A stretch of DNA of 64,000 bases from Nephrocerus scutellatus (GCA_947095585.1 OX352765.1:25574254-25638253); one strand, 5' to 3'. Positions 27,432 to 40,276 are shown, counted from the first letter of the stretch. Translations and numbers: made by a program. Notes: generated by a model not told the origin, from the letters alone.

Positions 27432-27470
27432 TATATATACATATATATATATATATATATTTATGTAGTA
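27390..27470. repeat. (TA)n / CATATA microsatellite
   Basis: Nearly pure alternating T-A with a few interspersed G/C bases. The apparent 77-codon ORF across it is repeat-derived. Confidence 0.9.
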
Positions 27471-27479
27471 GTAACATGA

Positions 27480-28885
27480 AGAATGTTTGCTTTACGTTTT
27501 TACATGAAATAAAGATTTTAAAATAAAAAAATTAAAATAAATTATTTGCTAAGCAAAGAGCACTCTCGCATTCCCGTTTGAAAAGAGCATATTCCGGAGA
27601 ATTGCTGACTTTTTAACAAAGAAATGGCTGAAGTAAAAAATTAAGTCGGCCTCGGTAACCTATCTTGCATAATCGGATGAAAACCAGCATGAAAAATCAA
27701 TTGCGATAGGATTGCTGTCAAAAAGCCCCGACATATAGAGTTTAAGAAATCAAACCGGATGACATCAAGTCTAAATGGGGATCAATCAAGAGAACCACAG
27801 CCATAAAATATTCATTCTTTTGTATTTAAGTGCCATTTTTGATTTGAACGACTTGTACTAAAAAAGCCCAAAAGTTTTTACCTTGAGAACGTTGCGTCTT
27901 ACTAAATTTAAGATGGACACAAAACAAACGGAATTTCAACACCAAATGCAAATAAAAATTAAATGCTGAAACAAACTGCAGTATACAACAGATATTTATG
28001 TGAATTTTAACTTAAAGAAAACCACGCTCGATCACAAATCGATCGATCGATTGGTCAGCTTGAGTAGTTTGCGAGTGATATTAGCGGCGGTTCGGGCGCA
28101 AGTCAGTACAAGAAATGTTTACTACATGCCATCGAAAATGGTCCAATTAAAGAACCGCTTGTAAAATAGGTGGACATTGACACACATTCGACGTTTCATA
28201 TATGTATGTTGAAAATACTTTCTGGAGTTGATCTCACAAGTCGCTCGGATCCAGCCTATTACGAATTTAGTGTTATGCCGACTGGCCAGGTACGCTGCAA
28301 CTGCCACTGCCGTACTTGCAATTGATCGCGATTGTTCGATAGACATTTGATTGTCACCGTAGCAATAAATGGCGGGACTGCTGCTGCATTTTTTCTTTGA
28401 CGAGACAGACTGGCCGTTGGTCTAATGACGACCAATGTCCACGCCTTTTACTTTATTTCAACGCTAATTCCATTCATTCAGTATTTATATGAAGCAGCCA
28501 GCATAGCCAGCAGCCAGGGACATTTTTGTCATTAGAAAATTTCGCATAAGAAAATGTTTTTTTTGTACTTTTTTTAACTGAACCTTTTTTATTCAGAATA
28601 CATGCAAGCTAATTTACTAGTTTTATGTTTAAATATGTATAAATAAAATTACAATATAATATTTTTCATTAAATATATGATATAGAAGAAGAAGTCAGAC
28701 AGTTTTACATATAGGTGCAGAGCAATCCAGCGCGATCCAGTCGTCGTCGTCCTAGCTCCACGTTGCTTTTTGGTCGCGAATAGACAAGTAAGTATTGTAC
28801 CGCAGAAAGTTGATATGAATAAATATTATTTAGATTTGATTTAATTACGATTTGGCCTTTCGATTCCGCTTTGTCGCGTTGGTAT
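27480..28885. other. Non-coding intronic DNA and 3' flank of cuticular gene 2
   Basis: No gene supported. AT-rich with AATAAA-like words near 28.80 and 28.63 kb that could serve as polyadenylation signals for the minus-strand gene ending at 28890. Confidence 0.35.
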
Positions 28886-28889
28886 GATT

Positions 28890-30287
28890 TTAATGGCCAT
28901 AGTGATGTCCGTAAGCTAAAGCTGGCGCAGCGTATGCAACTTTGGTGATCGCTGGTGCGGCATAGGCAACTTTGGTGATGGCTGGTGCGGCGGCTATGGC
29001 AATAGCGGGAGCTGGGGCAACGGCCACAGCACCGCCTTTCTTCTCGACAACTGCATTAAATCCGTTTATTTTATCAGCGGTATATGTTACTTTGCGAATG
29101 GAGCCATCTGGTTCGGCGAGCGAGTAGCTACCGTGGACGACGCCGTTGACCAATGTTTCTTCGGCATGCTTAGAATCGCCAGAGTGATGATCGGTTACAC
29201 CATAGCTGAAGCTATACTGTGGATTCGGATCGAATGGCTCGGCAGCGACTGCTTTGATCGCGACAGCAGGTGCTGCAGCAGCGTATGAGATAGCTGGAGC
29301 ATATGAGATGGCTGGGGCAGCCTTAGCAATAACAGCAGGAGCAGCATACGAAATGGCAGGAGCAGCAGCAGCGTATGAAACGGCAGGAGCAGCGTACGAA
29401 ATCGATGGAGCGTACGAAACGGCAGGAGCAGCGTATGAAATTGCTGGGGCCGCCTTAGCTATAACAGCTGGAGCAGAATATGAAACAGCAGGAGCAGCAT
29501 ACGAAATCGACGGAGCATATGAAACGGCAGGAGCAGCGTATGAAATTGCCGGGGCAGCCTTAGCTACAAGAGCTGGAGCAGAATAGGAAATAGCAGGAGC
29601 AGCGTAAGAAATTGCCGGTGCAGCCTTAGCATACGTAACGGCAGGAGCAGCATATGAAATGGAAGGAGCAGCGTACGAAATTGCCGGTGCAGCCTTAGCA
29701 TATGAAATGGCTGGAGCAGCATATGAAATGGAAGGAGCAGCGTACGAAATTGCCGGTGCAGCCTTAGCATATGAAATGGCTGGAGCAGCATACGAAATGG
29801 CAGGAGCAGCGTAAGACACGGCAGGAGCAGCGTATGAAATTGCCGGTGCGGCCTTAGCATACGAAATGGCTGGGGCAGCGTAAGATACAGCAGGAGCAGC
29901 GTAAGACACGGCAGGAGCAGCAGCGTATGAAATCGCCGGCGCAGCCTTGGCATACGAAATGGCCGGAGCAGCGTACGAAATGGCAGGAGCAGCAGCGTAA
30001 GAAACGGCAGGAGCAGCGTAAGAAATTGCCGGTGCAGCATGTGACACTATTGATGTAGTAGAAATGGATGGTGCAGCTAAGGAAATCCCAGAAGTTAATC
30101 CATATCCACCGTGACCAATTGGAGTCGATTTGGCGTAGGATGCCAGGCAGAGGAATAACACCACCTGAATGAGTGGAAGCACAGGAGATCGCGATGAAAT
30201 ATAAATAGAAAAGTAGAAACGAAAAGAATAAACACAAAATAATTAAATATAAGTAAAAGGATGCATTGACCGTACCTTAGCGAACAT
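28890..30287 (-). CDS. RR-2 cuticular protein 2, long repeat-rich form (about 428 aa)
   Basis: Secreted chitin-binding structural protein. Exon 1 is 30276-30287 (ATG, MFAK, then a GTACGG donor); exon 2 runs from 30164 to the stop at 28890. Joined start: [20 protein letters not shown], a signal peptide. Residues about 30-300 are near-perfect repeats of [18 protein letters not shown] and APAVSYA-type units, giving an extended Ala/Pro/Tyr/Ser-rich domain. Residues about 312-378 form the RR-2 domain: [57 protein letters not shown]. The tail has [10 protein letters not shown] repeats and ends GHHYGH. It is longer than most RR-2 proteins because of the repeats. Both an antisense ORF (29254-29586) and an alternate-frame ORF (29564-30040) arise from the repeats. 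Confidence 0.95.
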
Positions 30288-30352
30288 TTTCTTGATGTGC
30301 ACTTAGAAGAATACAACTTTGATTTGAGATAGATTCTCATGGAAAACTTTAC

Positions 30353-30359
30353 TTTTATA
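30353..30359 (-). promoter_or_regulatory. TATA box of cuticular gene 2
   Basis: TATAAAA (then G) on the minus strand, about 66 bp upstream of the ATG, at the usual spacing for a short leader. Confidence 0.7.
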
Positions 30360-30399
30360 ATCGTTTCAAAGAATTCACCACCATCAATGACCAAAATGG

Positions 30400-33300
30400 A
30401 TTGAATCTTTTGAGTGATTGATATATCTGCAGTGGACATGTATATATCTAATGCAGCAATGCACCTTGGTAAGTCCATATTACAGCCGACAATCACTAAC
30501 TTAGTTATAGTAAGTTAGTGAGTCCATCTATGTGTATGGGTATTGCTCGGATTTCATCACTGAGTGATGTTTTTTCGTCTTTTGCGCAGCGACCGGCGAC
30601 TGGTCCAATGATCCACCGATCTGTCATTTCATTTCATTTTCCTGCCCAGCGTAATGCACCGCATGCCGCAAAACCACCATTATTTGTTCAAATTGATCGA
30701 GTTTTTTTATATCACACTTGAAAAATGGATTCCAAGATTTATATGTTTCGATTCATTGTGATCCGCACGCTTCGTCTCTTTCCCATTGTGGAGCAATTTT
30801 CTTCGATGCGGCGATGCAGAAGAATTTTGAGCAGCCAACCGAACTGCCTGCTGCAAATATTTTCACATTCAGTCATTCATTTATTCACTTGTTCCTCTTA
30901 GCTTTTCTTGTCTTGATGATGATGAATATACTCGAACAAACTGGTCTTCAATGAGTTTAGTTGTTTATTGAGTTTATTTGATTTGTTGCTTTTCACATAC
31001 TAACTACAACAAACAATATTCGCTGTAACACTATAATGCACTTAAACTGATTTCATGTAAGTCAGAATGTGGACTTTACCGGCTTTAATCTAATCTAATC
31101 TAATCTATAGATTACAATTCGTACGACGTTGGTTAATGTAAGAGTATGTTAATCTTCATAAAAATTAATTTCGTCCTGGGTAGTTCCAGATTAGGTAAAT
31201 GTGTTGAAATAATGCGTATAACGTGTAATGGTTTCCCATTTCGCCACTTCTGGGCGTGTAACAGACTAAATATATCTCAAATTTAAAAATACTTTCACCA
31301 AATAGTTCAACAAATTGCTTCATTCCTGGTTTATTAACAATAAAACGAAATCTTTTAAATTTTTGTTTAGCAATTTTTGTATATTATGTAATGTGTATAT
31401 TTTAGTTTGGAAAAGAGAGATGGAATAAAATATGAAAAATTAGAAAGAGAGTAAGAGACGATGTATTATATATATAAAAAAGAAGTTTCACTTCACTCGC
31501 GTGCATGGTTACCTCTGGGATGCACCGGCTCGATTTTTTTTTCTAGTGCAATCCCAATATGAGCTAGCCAGCGAAACTTCTAGATACCCTGCAGAACTAA
31601 TGATTTTCATTAAAATGTGGGTTGGTGTAATAATCTGAGAAAAACCACACCAGATCACTCAGATCGTCTGTCCATTGTTCCCACTCGTTCCCAGTGTGTT
31701 CACTATTCAAATCTCTTCGTTACTTTAAGATAGCGAAGGACTTGATCTAATTTCAACGACCGAAGGTTTTCGATCGTTATCGTCTTAATTAAAAATAAAG
31801 ATTGTCAAGGAGATTTACTTAAGAACTCGAGTACGTTTACAAGAAACAGTGTAATTAAAGAAATCCTGAACTAAATAAATAAAAATGCCTATTCATTGAA
31901 CTTAATTTTATCTAAAAAAATTCCTTCAAATTTTTTAGGGAGTAGTAATTATATATTGGGACTCAAGTTGAAAAAGTTAATTTCATCATTTTTGACGGGA
32001 ACTCACTAGTAATTTAATAATTTAAAACAAAAATGCTAAAGTAGACGTTAACTCCTCATAAGATTTAAGATTTTAGCAAAAAAAGTAAATTTTTGGCTCA
32101 GTTTCTATGACACGTACCTCAACCCGTTGACGTATAAACCCTAAAATCAACGGATAATTTCTCTGCTCTATCCCAGAAATTACATATACGAGGATTTTTG
32201 AAATCGGACTTTCCGTTCTAGAGTTAAGCCGAGAACATTCTACATCCATTCCTTTGAAAATTTTGTTGAAATTGTCTTTTTAAATTCCAAATTGCCTGAA
32301 CGTCGATATATTTTGTGGCTCGGATTCGGTTTTATTAACTTAAGTACTATGCATAACTATTCAAACTATAAGTTAGGTTAGGTTGGGGTGACTGTCGGCA
32401 AGAATCCGACCCACTAGTCGAACTATACTACTAGTATATTTCTAGCTACTATGTTCTGCCCCGTTTTGTTACCACGAAACATACGCCAACAGTATGACGT
32501 CTTTGTAAAAAGGTAGTACTTTAAAATTTCCGGCTCACGCGATAATTTTTTTAGCTTGCTAAGTTGGCACAGTGTGGGCGTTAGAAAATTAAGTAGAGTA
32601 AAAGATGAGATGTCTATGCACATGCGTCTGAGATATATTATTTATAAGAAAGTCATACTTTCAATTGCTATTGTAAACACCCTCAATATCAGGCATTTTC
32701 AGTTTGTCGCTTAGCAATTGAAGTCAAGAGTAGAAAAAGGCAGTCGAAAATAATTAACAATAAAAAAAACCTCTTAACAAAGTGCATGTAACAGATCCGC
32801 CACTACCCAAATTTAGGATTAATTAAGAAGAATTACAACAGAACGGATCAGACCTTGCCTTTATTTTTGAAATCTGTTTATCAGATTTATATACACTCAC
32901 TATTTTGAGCAGTTCATTGGGTATATTAAAGCTTTGTATAAGGAAATGATGATTTTACTCAAAACACAAACAAACAATAAAATGTTTTCTCCAACGGTCT
33001 CTATCGTTATTTTTTTCGGAACGTTTTAAGTAATTACTAATTAGTAATTTAAACTGTTTGGGCAGGAATCAGCCAAGAACGTATAAACATAATGCTCAAC
33101 TAAAGTACACAGTTAAAGTTATGAAGTCCTACAAAGCAAACAAATAATATCAGGAGGTAGGGTAGCGTACCTAAGCGTACAAATAGACTGTTTAAAACAA
33201 TCAACTTGAAACATTCATATAAGAGATTGTGTTTGCCGATTGTAGTAAACTGCTCAATTCGTTGTAACTTTATCAGTTTAATTTACCTGACATTAACTAA

Positions 33301-34900
33301 ACCTCTTTAAATACATTGCGCTTTGTTTGGTGCGCTGTATCCGACCGTGTATTTGATCAAAATCAAAAGCTCAAATGCTGGAAAATGTTGTTATTGTCTT
33401 TCGCAATAATCGATATTAATTAAACCGTCTGCCGTATATGCCATGATATATTTAAGGTTTAACGGGTCTCGTTATGCTAGACGACAGCGACAACGAATCT
33501 TGCAAAAGCGTCCATAAACGCCAGACGAAAACACTACGTGATACCACTGTTTGGCCAGTGATGGGATTCTATCATGTTATGAAGCACATCATTCACTGAG
33601 TGCACATCTACGAGTATAGTTTGGGTTTTAACTAAAGTTAATCTGTAAATTCACTAATTAATTTGTAGCGATAACGTTGAAAATTCGTTGGAAGCGTCGT
33701 CAATCGACCGTAAATTTTTGTGCGTAATCGGTAATATTTTGGGTGAATAACAGAGCAGAAACTATAAATAAATATGTATTTTTAAGTAACACTTATAGTT
33801 ATAATAGAAGAAAAATGTATATTAAAATATATCAATAAATTGTTAATAATGTGAACATTTTCCACTAGAAAAATAATTTTGTGTTGTTACTAATTGTATG
33901 GGATTTTAATTTTATGATTCAATAAAAATTAAAAATGTTATCTAATGTTGCACTGATTGTAGATTTTTCGAACAGTTCAGATTTGTTAAAACGTTCAGAA
34001 AATGCCAAGCAAATGTGTTGGTAATGAGAGGACTAACTACGAATCAGAATTCAGGACCGGGTAAAACTTTAAAGTGATTAGAGGTTCCCACGCCGAATTT
34101 GTAGCATAATCTTAGACTCCACAGTCAGTATGAAAGTCGTGTTTTGGCCACACCTCCATTTTTTCTATAGCGTCAGAACTTTAAATTTTAATAAAACAAC
34201 TGTAACGCACCGTCCTTGTGCTTTCGCGTTAAGTATTGATTAATAAACATGTTAGCTAATAAAATACAGTTTTTATTATTTTGCTTTGATCTTAAACAAA
34301 TTGCAAGCTCGCGTTGAATTAATTTTTTTGCAATTTGTTGTCTTTTGTTTTGTGATTTGTCAATGTTCATCCAGTTCTGAGCTATGTTTAAAGTTCTCTA
34401 GCTCAATGGGAAGTTAGTTTAAAATCAATTACAAAATTCCACCCGAACAGACAGACATACACGAAAGCGAGCTAATAAAAAAAACGTTTTAAAAATGTTT
34501 ACTTTATGTAGTAATTAGTGTATTTATTACAATAGATTTGTTGGGTTTTTAGGATTCAACTGCCGCCCTTAGTTCTCATATCAGTGGTCTTTTATAGTCC
34601 TTAGAATTGCCCTCCTGCTGATATTACTATTTCGTAATATATGCATTTACACTAACAGATTCTCAGTATCGTATCGGCATTTGTGAGCTGTGTGCTGTGT
34701 TCGAAACTCGAGATGCATAAAGGATCAAAGTGCCTTTATCACATCTCGATCGGTTCCTAATTAAAAACATCCGTTCGTACTCTGCAAATTAGTGGTGGAT
34801 GTAAATTCGGAAATTCGGTACACGAGTGTAACGGCAATGTGACAGGCTGTACCGCATCATAAAGTAAGTGATTGTACCGGTCACAACACAACAATAAATT
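30400..34900. other. Long non-coding stretch within the NBEAL intron
   Basis: No gene supported. It contains a short (TAATC) repeat at 31086-31106 and the family A tail at 32372-32430. Small ORFs at 30.5-30.95, 32.4-32.6 and 34.2-34.4 kb show no assignable motif. Confidence 0.4.
32372..32430 (-). mobile_element. Family A retrotransposon 3' end
   Basis: AGTTAGGTTAGGTTGGGGTG followed by ACTGTCGGCAAGAATCCGAC is the inverse of the CCGACAGCCACCCCAACCTAACCT tail found at 58.4 and 52.6 kb. Only the 3' end is recognisable. Confidence 0.7.
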
Positions 34901-34904
34901 GAGA

Positions 34905-35045
34905 TAATAAATTTTCACACGACCTTAGACGAAAGTGACTGTTTCCTACGCTACAACCTACCCTCGAAAGTAGACATTATCCATACTAGTGTGTTAACAT
35001 AGAAAATACTTTTGTTATTTACTGCAGTCTCTGAGAAAACACATT
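34905..35045. repeat. Repeat F copy
   Basis: Shares TTTTCACACGACC, ACGAAAGTGACTGTTTCCTA, GAAAGTAGACATTATC, GTTAACATAGAAAATAC and GTTATTTACTG with 48225-48350 and 55455-55585, and in inverse form with 27.0 kb. Confidence 0.75.
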
Positions 35046-35057
35046 CCCACAGTAGTT

Positions 35058-35410
35058 TTGCATGGCGCCCCGTTACAAGGCCAGCTGACCACGAATTTGG
35101 ATGACCTTCGGTTTCAACAAGATGATGCTACATGCTATACAAGTCGACTGACAATCCCGCACCAAATTTGGCAACCATATAATCAGCAGTTTTGGAGATG
35201 TCAATTCGCCTGCGCGGAGCTGCGATTTGATGGGGTGCCGTTAAGGATAGATGTAATGCGGATAATTCAGAGACAATTCCAGCCTTAAAACAACATTGCG
35301 ACTGTTATTCAAAATATATACGTCGAAATGATCGAAAAAGTTCTAGAAAACTGGACTCACAGGATGGCTTACTGTAAGTCCAACAGAAGGAGCTATGTGA
35401 ACAAAATTGT
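35058..35410 (+). pseudogene. Tc1/mariner-type transposase C-terminal remnant
   Basis: Frames carry RFQQDDATCYTSRLTI (equivalent to the FQQDGAxxHT second catalytic block of the DDE_3 family) and, after a stop, EMIEKVLENWTHRMAYCKSN, the typical C-terminal end. The third catalytic block is deleted or scrambled. It follows directly after the repeat F copy. Confidence 0.7.
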
Positions 35411-35579
35411 ATTTCGTTCTTAAAGCGGAGATTCCAACCTTTACAATAAAAAAAAATTTAAAAAAAACATTGATGTATACTCATTTTATAGCGTTTTTAA
35501 ACACAAACTTTTAAATTGCCTTTATTTTATATCTAGCCAAAACCACTGGCCCCGAACCAAGCATCGCATATTCCAAAAG

Positions 35580-35935
35580 CCACCTCAAGAACAAGATAAA
35601 TGAGTGGGGAAAAACCATCGAAGCGGAATGGGAATCAACGGCTGGGATGAGACAAACCAAAAAGCTTCTCAAATACAACAACAACAAAAACACAAAGACA
35701 GAGCAATTCAGTTAAACCGCCATGCACTTAGATCTCTTGACTGGTGGTACATGAGGGTACGTAGCCCATTTCATGGCCACTTAATAAAAATGGGGAAATC
35801 CGAAACGAACCGCTGCCGTTTCTTCAACGAGGCAAAAGAAACGCCATATGTGACGCCCTCACCCGAAAAAGATTTTAATACCTCAAGGCTCACACAGTTC
35901 CCTGGTAGAATGCCAGACCGATCGGCCTGGGAGAT
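35580..35935 (+). mobile_element. Third non-LTR family: RNase H and C-terminal fragment
   Basis: One frame gives TIEAEWESTAGMRQTKKLLK (end of an RNase H region); the next gives LNRHALRSL, GHLIKMGKSETNRCRFFNEA and KETPYVTP, the degraded Cys/His-rich C-terminus of RNase H-bearing non-LTR elements. Different wording from family A. Confidence 0.65.
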
Positions 35936-36009
35936 GTAATTGTAGTTGTAAACGAGCTAAGCTAAGTTGGTGATTAGCGATGTGCTTCGCGCAGATTTAT
36001 CTACTGGAA

Positions 36010-36848
36010 ACGGAGGAATTCGTTGGACTCTTACATCTCAACTCAACATCTGGACAACGCTGACGACGTTTGTTTACTCTCACACAGGATTATGGAGCTG
36101 CACCAAATGACAACAAATGTGGAAAGGCAGGCAAATGTTGCGGGTTTGAAGATCAATACTGCCAAAACCAAAATCATCAACCTCGGCACTAACTCAGTAA
36201 CTCAAGTTTACATTGCTGGACAACCGGTAGAGAGAGTAGAGAGTTTCCAATATCTTGGGAGTATTGTCTCGACCGAAGGTGGAACCGTACAGGACATTGT
36301 CAAGCGAATCGGCAAAGCAAAATCAGTGTTTGCGGCATGATGTGGCGAAGCAATTAAACACCAAGCTGCGACTGTTCCATTTAAATGTTGAATATGTGCT
36401 GTTGTATGGTTGCAGCACTTGGAAGGTGACCGCTACTATCACAAAAAGATTACAAACGTTCGGAAATAGGTGCCTACGGAACATCTTAAGGGTTTTCTGG
36501 CCTAAACGTATCTCTAACGAACATCTTTACCAGAGAACGGATCAGGAACCAATAGTCACAACCATCCAACGACGAAAGTGGCAGTGGATTGGTCATACAC
36601 TCCGAGAAGGCGACAGTTCCATAGCAAACAACGCAATGCAATGGAATCCGTTATCTCAGGATGGTAGAAAAACGGGTCGTCCGAGAAATACATGGCGCAG
36701 AACAGGTGAGGAGGAGTCACGGCAATTGGGGAAGAGTTGGAGAGAGCAGAAGTTTATTGCCAGGAACCGCACGCGATGGCGCGTAGGCGTAGTAGAGGCC
36801 TTAGGACCCACAAGGGGATATAGGACAAAAGAAGAAGAACAACCATAA
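36010..36848 (+). mobile_element. RTE-like non-LTR retrotransposon, 3' part
   Basis: The first frame (36023-36340) holds the polymerase motif in altered form (NADDVCLLSHR, where an active element has FADD), then GLKINTAKTKII and FQYLGSIVSTEGG. After a frameshift near 36340, the second frame (to 36848) has KLRLFHLNVEYVLLYGCSTW, RCLRNILRVFWPKRISNEHL, RRKWQWIGHTLREGDSSIA and NRTRWRVGVVEALGP. This set is characteristic of the endonuclease-reverse transcriptase elements annotated as RTE in insects. 5' truncated and frameshifted. Confidence 0.85.
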
Positions 36849-36989
36849 TTTATTTTCAGGACAGGACACTTCTCTATGATCAGAAAAACCATTAAGCTAA
36901 GACAGAAAGCGTAGCTTTTCACCTCGCCTTATGGATAGTTTTAATTCAGTGTAGACTTAATTAAGAGTTATTACTGAACTTACCTGTTT

Positions 36990-37190
36990 TTTTTATATTT
37001 ACTACCCCTATGAGTAAAAAAATCGCAAAAATACTTCATCGCAGGTTGATCGCTTAAAAGTCGTTTCAAAACAAGTCCTATCAAATTTTGACTGGTAGAA
37101 GTCCAGATATACGTGTGAACAACCAAACGCACGCTGAAAAAAAATCTTTTGCTCTGGTTACTAGCTTTACCCTTCGGGTTCGCAATCAAT
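36990..37190. repeat. Interspersed repeat E, copy 2
   Basis: Same ACCCCTATGAGT, AAAACAAGTCCTATCA, TTTTGACTGGTA and AACGCACGCTGAAAA words as 20290-20560. Confidence 0.65.
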
Positions 37191-37348
37191 AATTTGTACT
37201 AAAAGTTTCATACATAATATTTTACTCAATAAAAAGTAGGATAAGCTCAAAACTTTAATAACACAATAATTTACTTAAGTTACTCTTAGCAAATAGAAAG
37301 CAAACAACTTAGTACCGTAGTGCAAATAATTAACACATTGCACCTAAA

Positions 37349-37762
37349 TTAGAAAATTCTAGCTGGAGCAGCGAAGGCGGCTGGCTTTACAATTGGACTA
37401 CGCTGAACAATGGCATTGAATCCATTCACCGGATCGGCAGTATAGATGACAGTTCTCAGCGAACCATCAGCATCGACAAGCGAATAGGAACCCTTCACAA
37501 CATCACCATCACGAACTTCCTGCTGGCTCTTGGTATCACCGGTTAACGCGTCCTGGACATTGTACGCGAATGCATATTGTGGTGCTGGATCGTAGTCTGT
37601 GTTGACAACAGGAACGGCAGCTAGTGGTGCTGATGCAATGAGACCACATTCGATGGTGGCGACAAGGACACAGCACACGATCGCAATCTATTGTATCAGA
37701 AAGGATAAGCTTATGATGATGATAGATTTCAAATCATCTTGACTTACCTTGAGGAACGCCAT
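37349..37762 (-). CDS. RR-2 cuticular protein 3 (about 117 aa), divergent pair member
   Basis: Small secreted chitin-binding cuticle protein. Exon 1 is 37748-37762 (ATG, MAFLK, GTAAGT); exon 2 is 37349-37687. The joined N-terminus [20 protein letters not shown] is a signal peptide. The RR-2 domain covers most of the rest: [55 protein letters not shown], then a short [10 protein letters not shown] tail. It is the closest relative of gene 4, which starts 864 bp away on the other strand, has the same exon structure and first five residues, and shares nearly the whole domain. It lacks the Ala/Pro repeats of genes 1 and 2. Confidence 0.94.
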
Positions 37763-38625
37763 ATTTTTTTCTTTTGCGGAGTAATTACTTTAATTTACTT
37801 TTGATTTAACTGAATTCGCCCGAGTGAATGATGTGTATCACTCTTGATCGCTGTCTTATAAATACGCCCACGAAGATGCCACTCGCCAATCCAATGACAT
37901 ATATTTAAATGGGCACTGTCAAGTTAATTCAAGACGCTGAAGTAGCTAGTCGGTTTGATACGAGTATGTTGACGAAATGAATTACGGTATATTATCTACA
38001 TACATAAATATTGCAAATATCCGCGTCCATCGGCAGAAGAAAGTGAAATTTCATGTGCGTCTTGCGGCGGCAAATTCAATGCACGTCCAACCGTTGCGAT
38101 TTGTCTTGGTCACCATTTGTCGTTCGGATAGTTGGCGAGCGTGTTACATATGGTCTGCACTATTACGTCGCCTCCTCCCATTGCTTAAGAATATTTTTTA
38201 TTATTAAATATTTATTAATCAGTAAGTAGTTCAGTTGAAACTTTATGAATTTTTAAACTGATCATGCCTGATTTTAATTAAAAAATTGTCGTTATGTGAA
38301 TTACAATAAATCGTTGGCGCACTCTCGAAATGGGGAAAACTAACACGTACTGTAACGCAATGTAAATAAACACTCCACCTATAAAAAAAATTTGTAATGA
38401 ATGACGAGAGATGGAACGACCGACTGACTCATCACGGCGAGTATTTCGCAGTTTTCTGCATTTATATAATTATTATTGTTTATACACCGGCTACTATGCT
38501 GTAGGTTTTTGTTTAAAAGACTTGTATTGGAAGCATTGAATGCCATTCGATCAAATAGATCAAGCAGTAAACACTTAAATTTCTACCTTCAGCCATTAAG
38601 TAATAACAACCAAAATATCAAGAAA
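37763..38625. promoter_or_regulatory. Shared intergenic region of divergent cuticular genes 3 and 4
   Basis: Head-to-head start codons are 863 bp apart. A TATTTATAAG-type TATA element lies near 37853-37862 on the minus strand (about 90 bp from the gene 3 ATG) and TTTATATAA near 38461-38469 on the plus strand (about 160 bp from the gene 4 ATG). No repeat elements are recognised inside, unlike the flanks. Confidence 0.5.
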
Positions 38626-39078
38626 ATGGCTTTTCTTAAGGTAAGTGCCTTTCTCATGGCTGGTTATAAATAGAGATATATTTAAATAATGTTAACTGTT
38701 ATACAGATTGCAATCGTCTGTTGTGTCCTTGTTTCGGTCATCGAATGCGGAGTCTTATTGCCACGTGCTGGTGTTCCATTTGCAGCAGCACCAGCAGTAG
38801 CTGCTCCTTTTGTCAACACAGACTATGATCCAGCACCGCAATATGCATTCGCGTACAATGTCCAGGATGCGTTGACGGGTGATAACAAAAGTCAGCAAGA
38901 AGTTCGTGATGGTGATGTTGTCAAGGGTTCCTACTCGCTTGTCGATGCTGACGGTTCGCTGCGAACCGTCATCTATACTGCCGATCCAGTGAATGGATTC
39001 AATGCTATCGTTCAGCGTGGTCCGGTTGCAGTCGCAAGGCCAGCTTTGGCTGTGGCTGCTCCTGCGAGGCTATTTTAA
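38626..39078 (+). CDS. RR-2 cuticular protein 4 (about 128 aa), divergent pair member
   Basis: Secreted chitin-binding cuticle protein. Exon 1 is 38626-38640 (MAFLK, GTAAGT); exon 2 is 38707-39078. Joined N-terminus [20 protein letters not shown] is a signal peptide, then an Ala/Pro-rich stretch ([17 protein letters not shown]), then the RR-2 domain ([50 protein letters not shown]) and an Ala/Arg/Pro tail ending APARLF. Mirror-image paralogue of gene 3, differing mainly in the N-terminal linker and tail. Confidence 0.94.
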
Positions 39079-39445
39079 CGATCACTATTTAAATCCAATA
39101 AACTATAGCACATTTTAGATCTAAATAAGTTATTGATAATAAGTAAATAAATCACTTAAAGTACCACACAGCACTGAATGGTCTTTTTTTTTATTTTATT
39201 CAAGAACAACTTTTCTCAGAAGCTGTGAAATTATCAGTTTTTTCAGGTGGCACAATTATCTTTGGGTATGTGCTGTTAATTTATTCACCTTCTAATTTGA
39301 ATTAAATAAGTATTATACCATTATTCGAACTTATGCTATATGAACATTTCATTTATGAATGAGTAAATTGTTCGGTTCAGATTTTTAGCTTAATAAGCCT
39401 GTGTTTGTAATAGCAAAGCAGTAGATAAAGATATATCTATATACA

Positions 39446-40276
39446 GTGGGTATCCGTTAAGGTGGCAAGTAGTTAAAGGGGTGATTCCTTGGTTAATTTC
39501 GTAAACAAAAAATCGTATGGGAGGGGGTTTTATTTTATAATCAAACGGGAATATTTCAAAAAATCCTCTCGGATTATTTGTTTGAAAAATGCAGTATTAA
39601 AGCCCATTTAATCCTGTTGACCAAATGCATAAATATTGCATTCAGTTAATAGGAGCAGGGTTAAAATTGAAAGTTTGTAAAATGACAGAAAACGTACTTT
39701 TGATCTTGCATGACTTCACACCCTATAACTCTTGAACACTTCCAGCTACAAGGTTAAAGTTGGTCTTTTTTGAAAGAAAATTAAATTCTTCAGACCAAAC
39801 AATGTACATTTTTTTAATTTAAATAACCCATACCGATATGAAGGTCGTCAAATTCAAATTTTTTTTTAAATTGTATGAACAAACACAATTATTTCGAGAA
39901 ATGCTCTTGGAAACATTCTTTTGACAATTGTAATATAAAAGTGTATTCAATTTCCTACAAATCCATGGCACAATATTTTTGCATTCGGTCAACAAGAGCG
40001 GGTTGTGTTACCACTACTACGTGTAAGAAGAGTTGCATGCCGTCTCAGTGTTCCTGCAGCAACAGTGCACAAAATTAGGTCCTTTCGGGCAAGTCCGTTT
40101 GAAGCAGATTATTTTTTTTTAATTTGAAGACGTTTACATCGGTAATGGTTTTAAGAATTTAAAAATATGTACACTGTTTGACATTAAAAAATTAATTTTC
40201 TTTCCAAAAAGACCAACAGTGAACTAGTAATAAGAAGCGTTCAAGTCTTACAGTGTGTTAACGGATACATCATGTA
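39446..40276. mobile_element. Decayed copy of the long-TIR element
   Basis: The left side reads GGTATCCGTTAAGGTGGCAA and GGTGATTCCTTGGTT, and includes CGTATGGGAGGGGG and CACACCCTATAACTCTTGAA; the right side ends GTTAACGGATACATCATGTA. It is shorter than the copy at 4742-6220, lacks the SINE, and its right arm is truncated. Confidence 0.7.

Noticed and set aside
27235..27468. A 77-codon ORF ending in a Tyr/Ile repeat
   Set aside because: The C-terminal half is the TA microsatellite translated.
29254..29586. A 110-codon plus-strand ORF antisense to cuticular gene 2
   Set aside because: It is a by-product of the in-phase Ala/Pro/Tyr repeats (reads AYEIAGA-type strings), has no signal peptide and no independent start context.
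29564..30040. A 158-codon minus-strand ORF rich in Leu, Arg and His in cuticular gene 2
   Set aside because: It is the shifted frame of the same tandem repeats; the RR-2 gene frame explains the sequence.
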